Part shown: positions 17,580 through 27,575 of the stretch, one piece after another
Layout: every line of letters begins with the position of its first letter
Numbering within the stretch: the first letter of the stretch is position 1
Assembly: GCA_003259005.1 (NCBI GenBank)
Contig: QLII01000001.1
Span: 4,666,501 to 4,730,500, forward strand
Origin: Spirosoma telluris
GTDB lineage: Bacteria; Bacteroidota; Bacteroidia; Cytophagales; Spirosomataceae
Direction: 5' to 3'
Length of the DNA: 64,000 bases
Notes under the pieces: generated by a model
The model's input: only the letters and a program-made list of their open reading frames with translations
Databases searched by the model: none
What the model was told of the DNA's origin: nothing
Made by a program: the position numbers and the translations under genes

Positions 17580-19685
17580 ATGGAATCAACGCTCTATGCC
17601 CTCCTGGTGGGTATCAATGATTACCCGACAAAACCGCTGCAAGGTTGTTTAACGGATCAACAGTCACTGGAAACATTCTTGCAGTGGTATCAGCCCGACC
17701 CGACCAGGCTCCACCTGAAAACCCTGACCAATGAGGAGGCTACCCGCGATGGTGTCATCGAAGGCTTCAGTCATTTTAAGTCGGCAGGACCGAACGATGT
17801 ATGTCTGTTTTATTTCGCCGGGCATGGCTCCTTCACAACCGCACCCGTGGGTTTCAATTCGCCAACGAATCGGTTTCATCAATCGCTGGTTTGTTGGGAT
17901 AGCCGACGAACCGGCGGTCGTGACCTGATGGACAAGGAGTTGGGGTATCTGATCTGGAAATACTCATCAGGGCTTCATAAAGTAGCTCCCCGCTTTGTAG
18001 TCATCACCGATAGTTGCCATTCGGGCAGTGTAACGCGCGAACTGGCCGAAACGCTGTCGGGAAGCCTTCAGGAACGAACCCTCGAGCCGATGATGCCGGT
18101 AGAGGCTACCGAGTATTATGGGTTCAATGAAGAAGTGAATGGGCAACATGGGTATGTGGTCAGTCAGGAGGGAGGGCACGAGCGGATTCAGGTGCAAACC
18201 GGGCCGCATATTCACCTGGCTGCCACCCGCGATAATCAAACGGCCAAAGAAAATCAGGTAGATGGGCAGGTAAGAGGGTTATTTACATATTCCCTACTCA
18301 AAGCACTTCAGGAAAGCAAGGGACTTATTGGCTACTCGGAACTGATTCGGCGGACGGAACTACAACTAAAGACTTTCGTTACCGACCAAAATCCACTGCT
18401 AAGCGTGGAGGCATTGCCTTCCGAAACCGCCAGGGATCAATTTTTGCAGCGTGACGCGCTCCCGTTTCAGCGAACCAACTGGGTGTATTTCAATGCCCAA
18501 CGAGGCTGGTGTATCGACGTAGGTTCTCTGCTTGGTGCTTCGGCACACGATGAAATCCTGCTGGAAAATGGACTCAGAACGAAAATTACCGAGGTCTTCC
18601 CCGAAGAATCAGCCATTTTTGAAAAACCCGGTCTGGAACACGACAAGCGATACAAAGCGACGTTGATCCCGCAACAGATCACCAAATTTGCGCTGGCTCC
18701 AACGTTGCCCTTAACGGCAAAGACATTGCTGGAAGGAGTCGATACCACTGGTCTCCCGCTTCTATTCGTAACCGACACTGATCAGCAGGCCCGCTTCCGA
18801 ATTCAGGCGACGAACAATCTGGTTTACGCATCAGGCCTGGCCGATAGTAAGCCGTTGTTTAAAGGACGATCCCTCGAAACGAAGGCTGATGCGGGTCTTT
18901 TTCTGGAAGACCTGCAAATGTTCTGCACCTGGAATCAGCTATTAGCCCTCCAGAATCCAGCCTCGACCCTGACCGATCGCGATGTGAAGATAACGGCTAC
19001 CGTAGCCGTGACGGCACCAGCGCCCGATTATGACCCAACAACCTTTGAGGAAGTGGCCGATTTGGCCAAACCCATTGGTCTGTATTATTTCAACGATGCC
19101 TCCCCTGCGCTGCAAATTACAATTGAGAATCGGAGCGATCGGGAACTTTGGTTCCAGCCATTTTACTTAGGATTTGACTATTCGATCAGTAACAGCAGCC
19201 TGAAAGCCTTTTCGCTTGAGGCAGGCGACACGGCCAATCTCACCTACACCTACAGAGGTAAACCAACCGATGTCATTCGACTCATGGTAGATAAGAAATA
19301 CCGGGATTTGGGCTATACGGAAGTCATTGAATACCTGAAACTGATTGTCTCTACCCAGCCTCTGGAAACTGGCGTGCTAGATCAGTATAGGCAGGACGGG
19401 CTAAATCTGGCTCCACGGAGTGAGCGGGATGTAGCTCAGACAGAAAAGGCAACTAACCGTGGGCCAGATGTGGGGATAGAGGAATTTGCCAAAGAGTGGA
19501 TAACCACTACGCTTGCCTTCCAGATCAGCTACCCGGCTAAAGGTGCGTCTATTGCAGCAGGTGGCCGCTATGAGTCGCCCGGTATACGCATTCAGGTACC
19601 CGCTGGTTTCGAAACCCGGTTTGCCTGGAGCAGTTCGGGCGAAGTCAAACGTTCATTGGGCGAGCTGACTCCCCCGAACAGGTGA
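17580..19685 (+). CDS. Caspase-family (C14) protease with shared central module; probably continues into the next frame
   Basis: Frame of 701 aa. Residues 1-280 are a metacaspase-like p20 domain: YALLVGINDYPTKPLQGC at the start, catalytic His82 in YFAGHGS and Cys146 in ITDSCHSGS. Residues about 300-650 form a module also found downstream of the second caspase (27576-29663). Shared pieces are FNAxxGWxxxVG at its start and LKxIVST near residue 590. The frame ends ELTPPNR at 19685. One extra C in the C5 run 19671-19675 would give TPPEQVMGNASL and join it to the hydrolase at 19682, for a single 1122-aa protein. The caspase role is secure; the fusion is inferred. Confidence 0.8.
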   Translation: MESTLYALLVGINDYPTKPLQGCLTDQQSLETFLQWYQPDPTRLHLKTLTNEEATRDGVIEGFSHFKSAGPNDVCLFYFAGHGSFTTAPVGFNSPTNRFHQSLVCWDSRRTGGRDLMDKELGYLIWKYSSGLHKVAPRFVVITDSCHSGSVTRELAETLSGSLQERTLEPMMPVEATEYYGFNEEVNGQHGYVVSQEGGHERIQVQTGPHIHLAATRDNQTAKENQVDGQVRGLFTYSLLKALQESKGLIGYSELIRRTELQLKTFVTDQNPLLSVEALPSETARDQFLQRDALPFQRTNWVYFNAQRGWCIDVGSLLGASAHDEILLENGLRTKITEVFPEESAIFEKPGLEHDKRYKATLIPQQITKFALAPTLPLTAKTLLEGVDTTGLPLLFVTDTDQQARFRIQATNNLVYASGLADSKPLFKGRSLETKADAGLFLEDLQMFCTWNQLLALQNPASTLTDRDVKITATVAVTAPAPDYDPTTFEEVADLAKPIGLYYFNDASPALQITIENRSDRELWFQPFYLGFDYSISNSSLKAFSLEAGDTANLTYTYRGKPTDVIRLMVDKKYRDLGYTEVIEYLKLIVSTQPLETGVLDQYRQDGLNLAPRSERDVAQTEKATNRGPDVGIEEFAKEWITTTLAFQISYPAKGASIAAGGRYESPGIRIQVPAGFETRFAWSSSGEVKRSLGELTPPNR

Positions 19686-20947
19686 TGGGCAATGCCTCCC
19701 TTCAGCCCTTTAACTGGCTCACAACACGCGGGGAAGCCGCTCCCCTCAATGTGCTGGAATTATATGACTTTACCAATCGGGAGGTTATTTCGCCGGAGCA
19801 GCCGCTATTGATCGATTTCCCGTTCAGCCCCGATACCAATCTGTTGGCGCTGGCCATCGACCCAGCCACCGGCCTCTATTTTTCAGCGGGTAGTCAGCTA
19901 GATAATGGTACGGTGGCGATTCATACGTTGCCCGATGAATCCATTTCGCAGCGGAGTCTCTTTGGCTCAATCAAGATCTTTTTCTATAAGGTGGTTTTGA
20001 GCAAAGTTGGGATTGCGTATACATACCCCCGTTTAGCCCTGGCCACGCTCTCCAACGATCTGGAAGTCATCTACGAAACCGATCCGAAGAAGATTCAAAA
20101 AGCACTCCAACCCGATACGGTAAAACATATTCTCCTGTTTACGCACGGCATCATCGGCGATACGCTCGAAATGACCAAAGCAGCCCGGCTGGCACTCACC
20201 GCCGACGGAAGTCCCATTGAAACCAAAGTCGATGCCATCCTGACCTTCGACTACGAGAACCTGAACACCCGCATTCAGGACAACGCCCGACTGCTGAAAG
20301 AGCGCTTGGCCGACGTAGGTATCAAGGCACAGGACGGCAAGCAGGTGACTATCATTGCCCACTCGATGGGTGGCCTGATTACGCGCTGGATGATTGAAAA
20401 ACTAAAGGGTGATGCCTTCATCGACCGGCTGATTCTGTGCGGTACGCCCAACGAGGGAACACCCCTGGCCGATGTACGCGACGCAGTGGAGGTGCTACTA
20501 ACCTTTGCGGTGAATGGTGCCTCGTTTTTAAAGCCCTGGCTATTCGGTATCAATCTACTGGGTAAACTGGGCGCGGATGTATCGGTTTCCTTCAAGCAAA
20601 TGGATATGGTAACAGGTATTTATGAGGAGTTGAACGACAAAACAGACCCTCAAATCCCCTACACTATTATTGCGGGGGATATCCGTCAGATTGGCCTGAA
20701 TCTGACGCCTGAAATGACCCTGATCCAGAAGCTCTTTACCCGACTGGGCCGGGCCGCCACCTACGACCTGCTCGACAAATTAGTTTTCAAAGCTTCCAAC
20801 GACATTGCCGTAGGAACGGAAAGCATCCTGTCCATTCCCGGCTCCGAAAACTGGACCAAATCACCCGTCACGTTCACCGTCGCCTGCGACCATTTAAACT
20901 ACTTCATCAATCCCGAAAGTTTGCGTGTATTGGGGAGATTGTTTTGA
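19682..20947 (+). CDS. Alpha/beta-hydrolase (lipase-like), probable C-terminal domain of the caspase protein
   Basis: Frame of 421 aa overlapping the caspase stop by 4 bases with a GTG start. The catalytic elbow is IIAHSMGGLITRW (G/A-x-S-x-G), preceded by ILLFTHGIIGD for the oxyanion region. GTPNEGTPLADVRDAV follows as in triacylglycerol-lipase/PGAP1-like proteins, and CDHLNYFIN near the end gives the likely catalytic His. It has no signal peptide. A lipid or acyl-ester substrate is plausible. Either it is translated separately by coupling, or, as I think likelier, it is fused to the caspase. Confidence 0.75.
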   Translation: MMGNASLQPFNWLTTRGEAAPLNVLELYDFTNREVISPEQPLLIDFPFSPDTNLLALAIDPATGLYFSAGSQLDNGTVAIHTLPDESISQRSLFGSIKIFFYKVVLSKVGIAYTYPRLALATLSNDLEVIYETDPKKIQKALQPDTVKHILLFTHGIIGDTLEMTKAARLALTADGSPIETKVDAILTFDYENLNTRIQDNARLLKERLADVGIKAQDGKQVTIIAHSMGGLITRWMIEKLKGDAFIDRLILCGTPNEGTPLADVRDAVEVLLTFAVNGASFLKPWLFGINLLGKLGADVSVSFKQMDMVTGIYEELNDKTDPQIPYTIIAGDIRQIGLNLTPEMTLIQKLFTRLGRAATYDLLDKLVFKASNDIAVGTESILSIPGSENWTKSPVTFTVACDHLNYFINPESLRVLGRLF

Positions 20948-20995
20948 GGAATATAGTAGGTAATTGATTATCTTTCAGTAGTCTATGATTTTATT

Positions 20996-22839
20996 ATGCC
21001 CACACTACTACTTGCCTTTGCCAATAGCGATATTCCTGCTGAACGTCTAGATACTCTGACCGCCGAATATGAGGGTGTGTCCAGTGCTTTACGAGACCGG
21101 GCAGGTCAACAGGATTTTATAATTGTTTCAAATCCGATTGCTAAGAAAGTTTCGTTTACTGAAGATCTTCGTGTACATGAACAGGATATCTGCCTGTTTT
21201 TGTTTAGCGGCCATGCCGGTCGTGACCGATTGCATTTTGAAGATGGCCCAGGTTTCGCATCTGGAATAGGTGAATTGCTCAAAAAAAGCAAAAATCTAAA
21301 AGTGGTCATCCTGAATGGCTGTTCGACCGTCGGACAGGTAAATTTATTGATCAAATTAGGCATTCCAATTGTCATTGCAACTAGTTCGCCCGTAGGCGAT
21401 GAAACAGCTACTAAGTTCTCAATTGCTTTGTTTAGAGAGTTATCTCAACAAAAAGTATCAATTAGGGAAGCATTTGAGCGTGCTATATCTGCGGCTAAAT
21501 ACGCTACGGGGCAGATTCCAATAAATAACTTCACTAGCGAAACAGATAAGACAAATGAAGATGGTATAAGTGGTGATGAAAATTTAATTCATATTATTGA
21601 ATCCTCTCGAGGGCTCGATACTGGCGAGAAAGAAAATGATAATGATAAGCCACTTTGGGGTCTTTATTGTCAAGAAAAAAATAAGGACCTTTTAGAGAGT
21701 TGGCACTTGCCGACTAAATTCAGGAACATAGGAGGCAGTGGGGAGAGGTAAACAAAGAAATTCGAAGCGCATTAGAGCAAATTGCGGAGAAGTACTCTGT
21801 TCCAACTGATAACGTACTGCATAGGCTACCCTATGTGATTCATTTGCCTATACGAAAATTATTAGCTCCAGAATCATCAGAATCCTTCCCATTTTATGAT
21901 ACACCTTCATGGGAACGATTTCAAATGCTTTTATACGCTTATCGCACTATTATTAATTTAACAACTTATGCACTGCTAGCACTAACATGGGAAAGATCGC
22001 TACGAAAACCAGCACTCAATCAATTACCGGAAGAGTGCCTTGAACTCATTAAAAATACCTTGTTCACAGCGAATAGCTCTGATAAAAAGCTATCAAATCT
22101 GGATTTGCTTAAAAAATTAGGACTGTTCTTAACGGCAGATCAGCAGGACAAATTCATCAGCCAGTTTGCTATCCTGATCTCTGAATTAGATGAGAATGAA
22201 TACCGTTGGGCCTTAGATGATCTGGAATCAAAAGTTAAGAACCAAGAGCATTATCGTGCCTATTTCCCGGCTTCTCCTGATCCAGATGCTTTTACCTTTT
22301 GTTTAGAAACAGAACATAGTTTAGCCATCATCATGATACTCTTCGGATTCTGGGTTAACTATAGTTTGACATCTATAAAGGATATTGGATTTCTGAAATT
22401 TCATCGCTTAAAAGAGAGAACCTATCTGCACCGAATTGTACAGCTACAATACGGTCATGTTAGCGTAAAGCCAGATGATGATCAATTTTCGATTCCAACT
22501 CCTTTAGAGACAACCTCCATCATCTTACATCTACATGATAAATGGAGTTCTGGCGGTTTGAATTTATCTCCTTTTTTAATCGATAGAAATGCACTGATCA
22601 GAGCACCCAAAGCAGATTTACATTATTTATTATCTTTTTCTACTCAAGGAAAGGGGGCTTTTTGTTATCGAAAATTAAATTCTTACGAAGGTACTTGGGA
22701 TATTCCATCTAAAGAAAAACCTAAATCGGTACTTCCTACAAAAGAAGCCAAAGAAGAAGCTATTTATCATGCATTGCTTAAAAAGCAAATAACTGCTTTT
22801 GCTCAAACGGTTTTAAATAAGTCACTGGATGAGCTATGA
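20996..22839 (+). CDS. CHAT-domain protease with long C-terminal region; apparent frameshift
   Basis: Two frames, 20996-21751 and 21835-22839, join if one G is added to the G4 run 21740-21743. The reading then runs NIGGSGGEVNKEIRSALEQI and the protein is 614 aa. The N-terminal domain is a CHAT caspase-like fold: FLFSGHAGRDRL carries the His and VVILNGCSTVGQ the Cys. The C-terminal 350 residues (FLKFHRLKERTYLHRIVQ, ILHLHDKWSSGGLNL) are of unknown type and may sense or bind a target. The stop overlaps the next ATG by 4 bases, so it is the first gene of a CHAT-STAND-WG operon. The region is clearly richer in A+T than the DNA before it. Confidence 0.75.
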
Positions 22840-24635
22840 AGAGCCCTTTTAAATTTCTAGATTCCTTTACATTAGCCGATAAAGACGTTTTTTTCGGTCG
22901 AGATGCAGAAACAAAGCATCTCTATCGGCAGGTGCAGCAAACCCCGTTGCTGATTCTTTATGGACTATCAGGGACAGGAAAAACCAGTTTGGTACAATGT
23001 GGTTTAGCAAGTGAATTTGATGGACCAGACTGGTTGCCAATTTGGGTTAGACATCAGACAAACATTAATGTCTCTCTGCAAACGGCTATTAAGCGATTGA
23101 TGCCTGAAATTAAAGGCAACATCTCTGAACAGATTCAGCAGCTTTACGAACATTTTTTACGTCCTGTTTACTTAATTTTTGATCAATTTGAGGAGCTATT
23201 TGTTCTTGGCACAACCATTGAACGCGAAGAATTTATAACTACATTAAAGAATCTTTTGGAAGATGAATTGCCCTGTACAATCCTTATCATTATTCGAGAG
23301 GAATTTTTAGGGCGATTATATCCATTTGAGCGAGCTATTCCACATCTCTTTGAGTTCCGAATGCGAGTGGAATTAATGGACTATGATAATGTTAAAACTG
23401 TTTTGCGGGAATCCTTTCAAAAATTTAATATATCAACTAAAGAAATAGAGGGAGACCCTAAGGAAGCCTGCTTAGATGAAATTATTCAGAATGTGAGTCT
23501 GGAACGTTCAGGGATTGAATTACCCTATTTACAGGTCTATTTAGATCAGTTATATCGCGAAGATTTTAAACGTACCTACCCAAGCCAACTGATACTAGAT
23601 GGACAAAAATGGCCTCAGATAGAGTTTACTAAGGAAGAAATAAGTGAATTTGGCAAGATTGATAAAGTATTAAACAAATACCTTGATGAGCAAATCGAGC
23701 GAATTCAGACAAAACTAGTAGAGCATACACCTGATACGCCTACAAATGCCGTAAAAGCCGTTCTGGATGGGTTTGTATCAGACGAAGAAACGAAACGACC
23801 TTTACGCTACGAACGCGACAGCAAAATTATCAAGCCGGACGAAAGTCAACGTGCATACTTTCCTAAACTCGCCGATAGTGATTTGACCATCTGCCTAGAG
23901 GAGTTAGAGCGGGCTAAACTTCTCCGTTTTGAGCCAGACATTATAGAAGTAGCCCATGATAGTCTTGCCAAGATCATATATGCTCAGCGAACCGATGAAC
24001 AGCGTGAGCAAGACAACATGAAGCGTCAGATTCGTCTGGCAATGACTACATTTGATATCACTGGTGAATATCTAACTCGAAAACAATTAGCCAAGTTTGA
24101 GGATATATTGCCTCAATTGGAAAAGGATGCGAATACATTTTTTGAAGATAGTAAATCTTACAGGGATAGGGAGGATGAGGACAAAATAGAAAAAGAGAGG
24201 CTTCAAAACAAGAAATTACAAGACGCACTCACTCAGGCATTAAATGCAGAACAGATAGCACAGCAAAACCAACAACGAGCTGAACAAAACGCAAAAAATA
24301 ATAAATATTTAATATATTGTTTGGTAAGCATATTCGCAATAGTTTCCTATTTCTTTTCTTCCTATATAAGACAAAATGAAAAATTAAGACATCAAACAAA
24401 AACGGCGGATAGCTTAGCTAAAGCTGTAGCTTATCAACTTTTAAAAGCCATCGAAGAAAAAAATGGGCGATTACAGATTGAAATTAATGATCAAGAACGA
24501 AAAACTAATATTTTCAAAAGAGCTGCATTTCCAAATAGTTTAATACAGCAAGCAGAAGATTCAACCAGAAAACTACATAAAGAATACAAATTAAATAAAG
24601 AAAAAGAAGCCTTTATAAAAGCAAAAATACGATGA
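22836..24635 (+). CDS. nSTAND-type NTPase with C-terminal membrane segment
   Basis: Protein of 599 aa. An N-terminal DKDVFFGRDAETKHLYRQ leads to Walker A GLSGTGKTS at residues 43-51 and Walker B VYLIFDQFEELF near residues 112-123. This is the arrangement of novel STAND (nSTAND1) ATPases. A winged-helix-like part follows, ending ELERAKLLRFEPDIIEVAHD. Near residues 490-508 is one membrane helix, LIYCLVSIFAIVSYFF, flanked by coiled-coil sequence. STAND proteins act as signal-triggered oligomerising switches in immunity and cell death. It overlaps the CHAT gene before it and the WG gene after it by ATGA, so all three are translationally coupled. Confidence 0.85.
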   Translation: MKSPFKFLDSFTLADKDVFFGRDAETKHLYRQVQQTPLLILYGLSGTGKTSLVQCGLASEFDGPDWLPIWVRHQTNINVSLQTAIKRLMPEIKGNISEQIQQLYEHFLRPVYLIFDQFEELFVLGTTIEREEFITTLKNLLEDELPCTILIIIREEFLGRLYPFERAIPHLFEFRMRVELMDYDNVKTVLRESFQKFNISTKEIEGDPKEACLDEIIQNVSLERSGIELPYLQVYLDQLYREDFKRTYPSQLILDGQKWPQIEFTKEEISEFGKIDKVLNKYLDEQIERIQTKLVEHTPDTPTNAVKAVLDGFVSDEETKRPLRYERDSKIIKPDESQRAYFPKLADSDLTICLEELERAKLLRFEPDIIEVAHDSLAKIIYAQRTDEQREQDNMKRQIRLAMTTFDITGEYLTRKQLAKFEDILPQLEKDANTFFEDSKSYRDREDEDKIEKERLQNKKLQDALTQALNAEQIAQQNQQRAEQNAKNNKYLIYCLVSIFAIVSYFFSSYIRQNEKLRHQTKTADSLAKAVAYQLLKAIEEKNGRLQIEINDQERKTNIFKRAAFPNSLIQQAEDSTRKLHKEYKLNKEKEAFIKAKIR

Positions 24636-26317
24636 GATATCTATTTGTCTACTGGTTATTATTTTGGTCCTACAATATATCATTTGGGCAAAATGACAAA
24701 AAATACATAAACAATAAATGCCCCTATTTTAATAAATTAATTCAAGAAATAAAGTCTCTTTCTTCAAATAATAATAGGAAATATGCACTTGCATTAAATA
24801 AATTATATGCTCTAAGAGAATATTGCCCAGATGGATCGCTCATCATTGAGAAAGAAATACAGGATATTATTTCTAAGATGAAGAAGCAAAAAATAGATTT
24901 AGAAAAACAGGTTAAGCAAAATAATAAACTTATCAGCCGATTTAGCTTTTCGCATAACCGAGCTTGGGCTTATAGAAATGGAAAATTTGCAGTCATTAAT
25001 AGAATAGGTGATACCCTAACTTCATTTCAGTTTGATAATCCTCAGAGTTTCTCGGTCAATGGAACTGCCTTAGCCCAAAAAGCAGATAAAAATTATCTTA
25101 TTTTTAATGACGGCCGTGTTTCAGAGCCCTTTATCTATATATTACCTACGAATAATAGTTGGTATATAATTCGCGGTAAAAATGGTGTCACATTCTTAGA
25201 TAGAAAGCTTAATAAAGTTTCAAACTGGGATTATTATGACAAAATATTTCAGTCTTATCCTTTCTTTAAAGTACTTAAAAATGACAAATGGGCCATAGCC
25301 GACAAAAATGGAAATCTTTCTACAAAATTAAGTTTTCTTGAATTAGATGAAATATACGACAAAAAATCAAAGGAGGTGAAAAATAATTACATCTGGTGTG
25401 CCCGTGCTTTGAATGGTCTATGGGGATTAGTTAATCTAAAAGACACTCTTATTTTAAAAGCTGAATATGATGAAATAACAACATTTAAGCATGGGTATGC
25501 AAATATTAAAAAAAACAATAAGTGGGGCTTAGTTGACTCAACAGGCAGGATCATTGTATCACCACAATCTGAAAAAAAAGTAGCATTCAATTCAAACGGC
25601 TATTTTTGGATTTACAAAGAGAAAAAATGGGAACTAATTAATAAAAATAATAAACTTATTCTACAAAGGCAATTTGACCTTATTGATCAATCACAAGAAT
25701 TCACTGGTGGCTATATTTGGGTTGGTATTGAAAATAAACTAGCTTGGATTGATTCAACAGGTCAATTAATTGATAAGCAAAAATTTGATTTACCAGATGG
25801 AGATGCAACCGGTGGCTATATTAATAATCAAGGCCACAAATTTAACAACGGTTATGCTTGGATCAGAAAAGATGGCCGATGGAAATTAGTTAATAGTAAA
25901 GGAGATTTTGCTTTCGATTCCACATATATTAACGTCCAAAATTTTATTGAAGGATACGCTTGGGTGGAAAAAACTAATAAGTGGGGGTTGATCAATATGA
26001 AAGGGGAATATATAATTAAGCCTCAGTATGATAGTGCTAAACGCTTAGGCAATGGCCTCAATCAAGTTTCAATTAATGGACAATCGAAAATAATTGACAA
26101 TAGAAACAAAATAATAAATCTTCCAGAAAGACAGCCTGACACAAATCTTAAATCTATTTTTGTATTGCCTTTTAAGAAAAAAGTCGACTTTTTGGATGAT
26201 TTAGCTCGAATTAATGAATATGGTGAGCATTTTATCATAAATACAAAAGGTGAAGTGATTGTAGACTGGGAACTGCATAATAAGCAAATGACTGAAAAGA
26301 AGTCAAAAATTAAGTGA
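24632..26317 (+). CDS. WG-repeat protein, third gene of the CHAT-STAND operon
   Basis: Protein of 561 aa. The N-terminus MRYLFVYWLLFWSYNISFG is a signal peptide or anchor. A short coiled coil (residues 60-100) precedes about ten WG repeats. Examples are WGLVNLKDTLILKAEYDEI, WGLVDSTGRIIVSPQ, WGLINMKGEYIIKPQYD and weaker units. WG repeats are beta-rich and often mediate ligand or protein recognition. Being exported while coupled to a membrane-anchored STAND protein, it could be a periplasmic sensor; that is inference. Strong A+T bias and many Asn/Lys codons point to horizontal acquisition. It ends 20 bp from the convergent block. Confidence 0.8.
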   Translation: MRYLFVYWLLFWSYNISFGQNDKKYINNKCPYFNKLIQEIKSLSSNNNRKYALALNKLYALREYCPDGSLIIEKEIQDIISKMKKQKIDLEKQVKQNNKLISRFSFSHNRAWAYRNGKFAVINRIGDTLTSFQFDNPQSFSVNGTALAQKADKNYLIFNDGRVSEPFIYILPTNNSWYIIRGKNGVTFLDRKLNKVSNWDYYDKIFQSYPFFKVLKNDKWAIADKNGNLSTKLSFLELDEIYDKKSKEVKNNYIWCARALNGLWGLVNLKDTLILKAEYDEITTFKHGYANIKKNNKWGLVDSTGRIIVSPQSEKKVAFNSNGYFWIYKEKKWELINKNNKLILQRQFDLIDQSQEFTGGYIWVGIENKLAWIDSTGQLIDKQKFDLPDGDATGGYINNQGHKFNNGYAWIRKDGRWKLVNSKGDFAFDSTYINVQNFIEGYAWVEKTNKWGLINMKGEYIIKPQYDSAKRLGNGLNQVSINGQSKIIDNRNKIINLPERQPDTNLKSIFVLPFKKKVDFLDDLARINEYGEHFIINTKGEVIVDWELHNKQMTEKKSKIK

Positions 26318-26337
26318 TCAACTCTATTCCGTCTACT

Positions 26338-27429
26338 TCACCAAACACAGCAACAATTCCTCCCCTCATCCAAACCTTCGCCTTCCTCCACCCCAACCCT
26401 GATTCGGCCGGAATCAAAAGCTTGCTGGTAGGTGCGCCGTTTGCCTAATTCGCGGTAGAAACACTCGGAGAACAGGATGGCTTTGTCGTCACCAATTTTG
26501 GTGTTGGTGCCAATCACCGTTGGTACGCAGACGGCGAGTTCCTGGGCCAGGTCGCGGGAGAGGCAGGCGTTCAGGACCACGCACTCAATTTTCCAGGCCT
26601 CGTCGGTTTGTAGAACTTGAAACAACCCAGCCATGTCCTGGCTGGAGGCTAGTTTCGGATTGCCCTGCTCGTCGGCCAGAAAAATCCCTTCCATAGAGCC
26701 ATGTCCGGAAAAGTGGACAATCGTTGGCTTTTCGTATTCGAGGGCGCGGTCGAACTGGATGTTTGTCACCTCAAAGTACTTCACATAGGAAAAATCGTCG
26801 CGGAAGGGAGCCAGTCGTAGCTCTTCCCAAATCTCGTTGGATTCTTTGCCCAGCAGCAGTCCCGTTTTAGATCCCGCAGCAATGAAGGCAATTTTCCGGG
26901 TGCGGGGCATCTGGCTTGGGTCGGCGGTGACCTGGATTGATTTTTCCAGTACGGCTACGTCTTTGGTCTTGCCATCGAAATGGCAGGAAACCTGTAGCAA
27001 CAAGGGGAAAGAACCAGTAGCCAGGGGAGTTACGTTGATTTTCCACTCCGTATACTCGCCTTTCACTAAGGCTTGTTGCTCGCTGGAAAGTGACCTGATT
27101 TTGAAGTTCCCCTCATCCAGATCAACCAGCTTCACACTCATCTCATCGCAAACCTGAATGGATGCGTGAACGCTAGTGCCACTAATCTGCATGTCTTTCA
27201 CGTCCTTATCGCCCAGACGGATGATGCAGGTGGTCGATTGACCCTGCACCATCGCGTCGGGGATGGCATAATCCATCTGCCCCGGTCGTAGCGGTGACGC
27301 CGGAACGGGCACCGCTTCTTCAGGGGGAGCAACTTCGGCGGGCTCTTCGGGTGCCATCATTATTGGCACTAACCACTGCGGGTCTAAAACCAGCTTGGAG
27401 TCGTTTTCCAGACGAAGTTGGAAGCACAA
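26338..27429 (-). CDS. CHAT-domain protein; probably the C-terminal part of the amidase-caspase-SGNH polypeptide
   Basis: Frame of 363 aa called from a GTG at 27429. The same frame stays open to about 27600 with convincing sequence (DLIEPDAILYRPQVEQFLKL). The C-terminal half is a CHAT protease: VHFSGHGSMEGIFLAD with the His, VVLNACLSRDLAQEL with the Cys, and PTVIGTNTKIGDDKAILFSE. A Pro/Glu-rich linker (residues 27-45) separates it from the upstream part. One added base in the nine-A run (plus-strand T9, 27593-27601) fuses it to the SGNH frame, giving AEKKKSINDLIEPD. I think it is not a separate gene. Confidence 0.7.
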   Translation of the reverse strand: MCFQLRLENDSKLVLDPQWLVPIMMAPEEPAEVAPPEEAVPVPASPLRPGQMDYAIPDAMVQGQSTTCIIRLGDKDVKDMQISGTSVHASIQVCDEMSVKLVDLDEGNFKIRSLSSEQQALVKGEYTEWKINVTPLATGSFPLLLQVSCHFDGKTKDVAVLEKSIQVTADPSQMPRTRKIAFIAAGSKTGLLLGKESNEIWEELRLAPFRDDFSYVKYFEVTNIQFDRALEYEKPTIVHFSGHGSMEGIFLADEQGNPKLASSQDMAGLFQVLQTDEAWKIECVVLNACLSRDLAQELAVCVPTVIGTNTKIGDDKAILFSECFYRELGKRRTYQQAFDSGRIRVGVEEGEGLDEGRNCCCVW

Positions 27430-27575
27430 GTCGGGGCTTTGATCGGCCAGTGCTTCCTCAATATGTTTCGTACTCAGACGATATGGACCAATCTCCAGCT
27501 CGTCCGCATTGGCAACCCGGTTCAGTTTCAGGAATTGCTCTACCTGAGGGCGGTACAGAATAGCATCCGGCTCAA

